From assembly GCA_900555675.1 (NCBI GenBank), contig UNSN01000011.1, positions 1-18,906 on the forward strand: 18,906 nucleotides of DNA. The letters run 5' to 3'. Position 1 is the stretch's first letter. The number at the start of each line of letters is the position of its first letter. A program made the position numbers and the translations under genes. The DNA is from Candidatus Saccharimonadota bacterium (lineage in GTDB: Bacteria; Patescibacteriota; Saccharimonadia; Saccharimonadales; Saccharimonadaceae). A model generated the notes under the pieces. It ran no database searches, had not been told where the DNA came from, and was given only the letters and a program-made list of their open reading frames with translations. Positions 15,529-18,906 of the stretch are shown piece by piece.

Positions 15529-15557
15529 TTGACATTATGTTGTTTTGGTGATAACAT
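15529..15557 (+). promoter_or_regulatory. Promoter of the 70-aa membrane protein gene
   Basis: Consensus TTGACA (15529-15534), 17 nt and TAACAT (15552-15557) on the plus strand. It would start a leader of about 70 nt, by far the longest in this window. Confidence 0.75.
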
Positions 15558-15564
15558 AAAATAA

Positions 15565-15632
15565 CTTTTGCTCGGGGCTTTCCTAGGGGCAAAAGAGCCC
15601 TTTGGTCTTGAGCGTCAGGAGAGGAGAGGACA
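15565..15632 (+). promoter_or_regulatory. Foldable 5' leader with purine-rich ribosome site
   Basis: CTTTTGC (15565-15571) pairs perfectly with GCAAAAG (15589-15595), and the stem can extend by U-G and C-G pairs. A competing pair, GGGCT (15575-15579) with AGCCC (15596-15600), uses the loop and cannot form together with the full first hairpin. The leader ends in AGGAGAGGAGAGGACA before the ATG, a repeated GGAG ribosome site. This could be a regulatory leader; I recognise no known riboswitch. Confidence 0.4.
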
Positions 15633-15845
15633 ATGAGTCCCATCGTGCGAGCCGCTAAGCTAATGCTTAATGGCTTAGTCTTTATCACCCTGATTGCGTT
15701 CGCAATCTGGTGTGCGGCGTTTATCTATTTCTTCTTGGCCTATGGATTGTTCGAATCCTTGACATTCGCCATAGGAAGCGTGTCTCTTATCGCGATCATT
15801 TATGGGATGAAGCGCCACGGCCACCATAGGTGCGATCATAGGTGA
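15633..15845 (+). CDS. 70-aa two-helix membrane protein, unknown
   Basis: A small protein on the opposite strand from both flanking operons. Two hydrophobic helices lie at about 11-37 (LVFITLIAFAIWCAAFIYFF) and 41-58 (SLTFAIGSVSLIAIIYG). The N-terminus is short and basic (MSPIVRAAK), and the C-terminal tail is rich in His and basic residues with one Cys (residues 60-70), possibly metal-binding. It is complete: own consensus promoter, strong GGAG ribosome site, TGA stop, and a strong terminator 9 nt after. ATC is the main isoleucine codon here, whereas the flanking genes mostly use ATT, which could mean separate origin or a different expression level. No family is recognised; it could be a small membrane regulator, a toxin-like peptide or an immunity-like protein, with no evidence to choose. 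Confidence 0.78.
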   Translation: MSPIVRAAKLMLNGLVFITLIAFAIWCAAFIYFFLAYGLFESLTFAIGSVSLIAIIYGMKRHGHHRCDHR

Positions 15846-15854
15846 CACACACAA

Positions 15855-15916
15855 CCCGTCAGGACTACCGCTTTGAGGTCTATTAGATCTTGGCAGTAGC
15901 TCCTGGCGGGCTTTTT
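15855..15916 (+). terminator. Rho-independent terminator after the 70-aa gene
   Basis: A long hairpin: CCCGTCAGGA (15855-15864) pairs with TCCTGGCGGG (15901-15910), continued by CTAC/GTAG and an inner AGGTCT/AGATCT stem. It is followed by CTTTTT. On the minus strand the same stem lies directly after the tktC stop (15915-15917), but its tail TTGTGTGTG is a poor U-tract, so it is mainly a plus-strand terminator, perhaps partly serving both. Confidence 0.85.
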
Positions 15917-16877
15917 ACTGGAGAAAATTGACAACACTACAAACAATTGAATCGACATCCAAACCGTGCTTTTTCCACAATTCAGACATTTTACCAGACT
16001 CGCCAAATGTATCATTAACACCAATTCGCTTCATCTTCACAGGCAAATTCTCACTAAGAACTTCTGCCACGCTTGAGCCAAATCCGCCAGCGATCTGCCC
16101 CTCTTCCGCCGTAATGACGGCTTGGCATTTTTGAGCTGCATCAAGTACAGCATCCTCGTCCAATGGCTTAATCGTCGGAAAATGAATCACTTCCGCCTGA
16201 ATGTCATATTCATTCGCGAGCTTTTCCGCCGCCAACAGTAATTGATAAGTCATCACGCCAGTTCCAAACAAAGCAACATCTTTACCGCGCCTCAACGTAT
16301 AACTTTTTCCAATCTCAAAAGTAGATTGATTTAAGAATAACGGTGTTTTTTCTCTTGGCAATCTTACGTAATTCGGGCGTTTATCTCCAGCCATTGCCGC
16401 CGCTATTAACTTGGCCTCATTAGCATCACCGGGCGCCAAAACCACCATATTAGGCAAACTTCGCATCAGCGCGATATCTTCCAGCATTTGATGCGTCGCA
16501 CCGTCCAGACCAACATTAAGCCCAGCATGAGAACCCACCAGCTTAACCGGCTGATTGTTCAGGCAAATAGTCGTTCGAATCTGCTCCCAATTGCGACCCG
16601 GACTAAACGTCGCATAACTGGCTGCAAACGGAACATTTCCCATAGCCGCCAGCCCAGACGCCACAGTAACCAAATTTTGCTCCGCCACACCAACTTCAAT
16701 TGCCCGCGGTTTCCCGATTTCCTCATAAAACCCACCAAAGCCAACGCTCTCCATCAAATCCGCGCTCAGCGCCACCACCAAATTATTTTTCTTCGCAATA
16801 TTCACCAAGCCTTCGCCAAAGCCCATCCGAATTGCCGCAAGCTCCGAATTCTGCCAATTCTCCATTAAGAAACTCAT
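15915..16877 (-). CDS. tktC: Transketolase, C-terminal subunit
   Basis: The second chain of a split transketolase: Pyr-domain plus C-terminal domain. It is 320 aa. VGVAEQN (62-68) holds the catalytic glutamate (Glu66) that activates thiamine diphosphate in the partner's active site. ASYATFSPGRNWEQIR and GSHAGLNVGLDGATHQ are typical. The C-terminal domain starts around residue 190 and ends at NFLQ. The start is the ATG at 16877 in an ATGA overlap with tktN; AGGAGG lies 6 nt upstream. An in-frame ATG at 16949 would add a 24-residue basic stretch that overlaps tktN in another frame, unlike any transketolase, so it is rejected. Confidence 0.94.
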   Translation of the reverse strand: MSFLMENWQNSELAAIRMGFGEGLVNIAKKNNLVVALSADLMESVGFGGFYEEIGKPRAIEVGVAEQNLVTVASGLAAMGNVPFAASYATFSPGRNWEQIRTTICLNNQPVKLVGSHAGLNVGLDGATHQMLEDIALMRSLPNMVVLAPGDANEAKLIAAAMAGDKRPNYVRLPREKTPLFLNQSTFEIGKSYTLRRGKDVALFGTGVMTYQLLLAAEKLANEYDIQAEVIHFPTIKPLDEDAVLDAAQKCQAVITAEEGQIAGGFGSSVAEVLSENLPVKMKRIGVNDTFGESGKMSELWKKHGLDVDSIVCSVVNFLQ

Positions 16878-17710
16878 TCGCCGCCTCCTTCGCTCAATTG
16901 AGCAAGCGCCCGCTCCGCTTCCTCGGCGTTTGGAGATTTTCCGTGCCAACGGTAATCATATTCCATAAAATCAACGCCACAACCAGGAATTGTATGCGCG
17001 ATTATCACGCTCGGCTGACGAGAATTCTTTGCCTTGTCAATCGCCTGAATTATTGCCAAATGATTATGTCCGTCAATTTCCTGCGCATCCCAGCCAAAAC
17101 TTCGCCATTTGTCCGCCAAATCCCCTAGCGGCATTACCTTTTCCGTATCGCCACCAATCTGAATATTATTTCTATCAACAATCGCAATCAAATTCGACAG
17201 ATCATATTTTTTCGCAAACATCGCCGCTTCCCAAATATTCCCTTCGTCAAGCTCGCCATCACCCAAACTGCAGTAAACGAATCGCTCAGAATTGCCGCCC
17301 AAATATTGCAACGAATACGCCATGCCGGCTGCCTGACTTAGACCGCAGCCCAGAGGACCGCTAGTCGTTTCAATTCCCGGTAAACTGCCGCGTTCTGGAT
17401 GACCTTGAAGCTTGGAGCCAAATTTTCGCAAATTAGCCAGCTCTTTTTTATCGAAAAATCCTCGCTCCGCCAGCGTGGCATATAAAAGTGGTGCATAATG
17501 ACCGTTGCTCATCACGAAAATATCCCGATCTTCCCAATTAGGATTCTCAGGATCTAATTGCATGGCGTGAAAATACAAAACCGCCATAACATCAGCAAAC
17601 CCCAAGCAGCCAGCCGAATGACCCGAGCCAGCCGCCAATAATTCGCGAATGACAGACTTTCGTAATTGTTGCGATATTTTCTTCAATTTCGCTATTTGGT
17701 CGGCATTCAT
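16874..17710 (-). CDS. tktN: Transketolase, N-terminal subunit
   Basis: The thiamine-diphosphate-binding chain of a split transketolase, which moves two-carbon ketol units between sugar phosphates. It is 278 aa. The GHSAG start (His31), SNGHYAPLLYA (His71) and GDGELDEGNIWEA...NN signature (150-162 and 181-182) give the cofactor site; TTSGPLGCGLSQAAGMA is the usual surrounding motif. It ends shortly after the first domain, where one-chain enzymes continue. The ATG overlaps the rpe stop (TAATG) and its stop overlaps the tktC start (ATGA), so 1:1 synthesis is likely. Split transketolases are known from archaea and CPR bacteria. Confidence 0.95.
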   Translation of the reverse strand: MNADQIAKLKKISQQLRKSVIRELLAAGSGHSAGCLGFADVMAVLYFHAMQLDPENPNWEDRDIFVMSNGHYAPLLYATLAERGFFDKKELANLRKFGSKLQGHPERGSLPGIETTSGPLGCGLSQAAGMAYSLQYLGGNSERFVYCSLGDGELDEGNIWEAAMFAKKYDLSNLIAIVDRNNIQIGGDTEKVMPLGDLADKWRSFGWDAQEIDGHNHLAIIQAIDKAKNSRQPSVIIAHTIPGCGVDFMEYDYRWHGKSPNAEEAERALAQLSEGGGE

Positions 17711-18360
17711 TAAAGCACGCTCGTTTTATTAATCTCCTGTTGCAATCTGGAGAAAATAGTGCGCGGATCTGACGATTTCTGAATAACGCCGCCAACGTTC
17801 AAAACGTTAACGCCGCCCTGAACCAAACTGTACGCATTATCTACCGCCACTCCGCCGTCCCAACCGATTTCAACACTAGGATTAATAGCCTTAATAAGTC
17901 GTATTTTTTCTAGTTGCATCAAACTAGCAGTTCCACCAAATCGCCCCAGCTCACCGCTAAAAATCATCACATGATCTGCAAGCTTTATCAATTCCTCAAC
18001 CGTTCGCGGCACTGTCGGCTTTAGTAGCGCTAATCCCGCCATAATTCCAGCCTGGCGAATCTGCATAAGCGCGGTCTTCACATCTCCCGTCGCCTCCGCG
18101 TGAATAATAATCATATGCGGCCTTAAGGCTATCAACTTCGGAACGTATTCAGCAACATCATTAACCATCGCATGAATATCAATCATCCAACCCTCTGGCG
18201 CCCATAATTCTGAAATTCCAACAGTCAAAGTTGGAGCAAATTCGCCATCAGAAATGTCAATATGCACACGCTCAACAAGCCCGGTTATTTTATTAACCTG
18301 CTCTTTATATTGTTCGGCATTTTCCGCCAAAATTGCCGGTGCGATTACAGAATTACTCAT
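17710..18360 (-). CDS. rpe: Ribulose-phosphate 3-epimerase, divergent
   Basis: Interconverts ribulose-5-phosphate and xylulose-5-phosphate in the non-oxidative pentose phosphate pathway. It is 216 aa, a normal TIM-barrel length. Metal and catalytic positions are recognisable: HIDISDGEFAP (33-43, usual HVDVMDGxFVP), DIHAMV (61-66, usual DxHLM) and GWDGGV (166-171, usual EVDGGI) with Asp168. The usual VNPGFGGQ loop is replaced by FSGELGRFGG (about 134-143), so the phosphate-binding side differs from textbook enzymes. It overlaps rpiB by 4 bp (ATGA) and tktN by 1 bp (TAATG). Context supports the Rpe call more strongly than the loop does. Confidence 0.88.
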   Translation of the reverse strand: MSNSVIAPAILAENAEQYKEQVNKITGLVERVHIDISDGEFAPTLTVGISELWAPEGWMIDIHAMVNDVAEYVPKLIALRPHMIIIHAEATGDVKTALMQIRQAGIMAGLALLKPTVPRTVEELIKLADHVMIFSGELGRFGGTASLMQLEKIRLIKAINPSVEIGWDGGVAVDNAYSLVQGGVNVLNVGGVIQKSSDPRTIFSRLQQEINKTSVL

Positions 18361-18809
18361 GACAATTCATCCAATTGCGCATTACGCCTATTAAATCGCG
18401 GAGCATTCGCGTAAGGAGTGTTTAGCCACGTTTCCACAATTCCCTTCCACGCAGACTCATCATCTTCCAAAACTCGCGCTGGCAAACATAGGACATTCGA
18501 GTCGTTATCTTGGCGTGTCATTTTTGCCTCAAACGCATCCCAAATCACGCTGGCACGAATTCCCTTAAAGCGGTTCGCCGCCATGCACATTCCTTGACCG
18601 CCGCCGCAAATTAATATCGCACGCGGATCTTTGCTATCATCACCAATGACCTTCAACGCCGCCGCCTGCGCGAATTGCGGAAAATCGTCATCAGGATTTA
18701 ATTCTACACCGCCGACGTCTTGAACGTCATAGCCATTTTTAACCAAATAGGCAAAAACTTTTTCTTTCAACATAAAGCCACGATGGTCAGATCCGAGGTA
18801 GATTTTCAT
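18357..18809 (-). CDS. rpiB: Ribose-5-phosphate isomerase B
   Basis: Interconverts ribose-5-phosphate and ribulose-5-phosphate. It is 150 aa, RpiB/LacAB size. IYLGSDHRGF at the start, ILICGGGQGMCMAANR (65-80) and KGIRAS match the family; Cys68 occupies the usual catalytic cysteine position. The usual REHNDANVL segment is RQDNDSNVL, so the conserved histidine is an aspartate (Asp101). It is the first gene of rpiB-rpe-tktN-tktC. The ATG lies 6 nt after a -10 box with no Shine-Dalgarno site, so a leaderless mRNA is predicted. The stop overlaps the rpe start. Confidence 0.93.
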   Translation of the reverse strand: MKIYLGSDHRGFMLKEKVFAYLVKNGYDVQDVGGVELNPDDDFPQFAQAAALKVIGDDSKDPRAILICGGGQGMCMAANRFKGIRASVIWDAFEAKMTRQDNDSNVLCLPARVLEDDESAWKGIVETWLNTPYANAPRFNRRNAQLDELS

Positions 18810-18815
18810 AATTTT

Positions 18816-18844
18816 AGTATAAGCGTTTTCGGTGATTTTTGCAA
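18816..18844 (-). promoter_or_regulatory. Promoter of the pentose phosphate operon
   Basis: On the minus strand TTGCAA (18839-18844), 17 nt and TATACT (18816-18821). Six nt separate the -10 from the rpiB ATG at 18809, placing the expected start on the A of the ATG. Confidence 0.75.
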
Positions 18845-18884
18845 GGAAAAGTTAGGTATTTTATCAGGGGTAGGGTGTAGCTAT

Positions 18885-18903
18885 TTGACAAAGAGTATTG
18901 ACA
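18885..18903 (+). promoter_or_regulatory. Two tandem -35-like TTGACA hexamers at the window edge
   Basis: TTGACA occurs at 18885-18890 and again at 18898-18903 on the plus strand. Matching -10 boxes would lie beyond the window. They suggest a divergent plus-strand gene to the right of rpiB, with one or two promoters. Confidence 0.35.
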
Positions 18904-18906
18904 TTT

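Noticed and set aside
15823..15843. Two CATAGGTG direct repeats at the end of the 70-aa gene
   Set aside because: Only two short copies, inside coding sequence and encoding the His-rich tail; too little to call a repeat element.
16878..16949. Longer tktC start at 16949
   Set aside because: It would add an Arg/Ser-rich stretch unlike transketolase that is simply tktN read in another frame.
15915..17710. Frameshifted single transketolase
   Set aside because: tktN ends and tktC begins at a clean ATGA overlap with a perfect AGGAGG site 6 nt upstream, and split transketolases are established in archaea and CPR bacteria.

Overview
This window looks like a chromosomal segment from a Candidate Phyla Radiation (Patescibacteria) bacterium, most likely Candidatus Saccharibacteria (TM7). 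The clues are a moderate-to-low GC genome packed almost without gaps, transketolase split into two adjacent genes, a gatCAB operon with a small membrane protein inserted in it, small membrane proteins of the DUF5665 kind, and housekeeping genes close to CPR sequences. The phylum is an inference from protein character; no rRNA or tRNA gene is present to confirm it. The code is standard. No intergenic gap exceeds about 165 bp, and I see no insertion sequence, CRISPR array, tRNA or rRNA.

Layout, left to right. Positions 1-60 are a perfect 13-bp inverted repeat just after the dnaE stop. Then, all on the minus strand: dnaE (replicative polymerase alpha), two small overlapping membrane-protein genes, galU, and the amidotransferase operon gatC-gatA-(membrane HEPN-like protein)-gatB that probably reads on into galU. 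Next come a multi-pass membrane protein with a clear terminator, uvrB, and an anchored extracytoplasmic protein. A LOG-family gene on the plus strand diverges from this last gene and ends exactly against an unknown gene of the next operon. That operon, minus strand, is fba - pfkB-like kinase - unknown 159-aa protein. A small plus-strand island follows: strong promoter, foldable leader, 70-aa two-helix membrane protein, strong terminator. Finally rpiB-rpe-tktN-tktC (minus strand) forms a non-oxidative pentose phosphate operon.

How it works together. The right third holds sugar phosphate chemistry: RpiB, Rpe and the two-chain transketolase interconvert pentose phosphates, and aldolase with a sugar kinase links to fructose phosphates. 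GatCAB would make Gln-tRNA(Gln) and/or Asn-tRNA(Asn) by transamidation. GalU makes UDP-glucose for surface glycans.

Expression signals are unusually readable. Several transcripts appear leaderless: a -10 hexamer sits 6-8 nt before the start codon of gatC, rpiB, dnaE, the 95-aa gene and perhaps uvrB. Other operon heads have strong Shine-Dalgarno sites. Inside operons nearly every junction is a 1-bp TAATG/TGATG or 4-bp ATGA stop/start overlap. Most of the window is ordinary housekeeping. The parts most worth a second look are the plus-strand 70-aa island, the membrane HEPN-like protein inside the gat operon, the leaderless promoter set, and the palindrome at the left edge.
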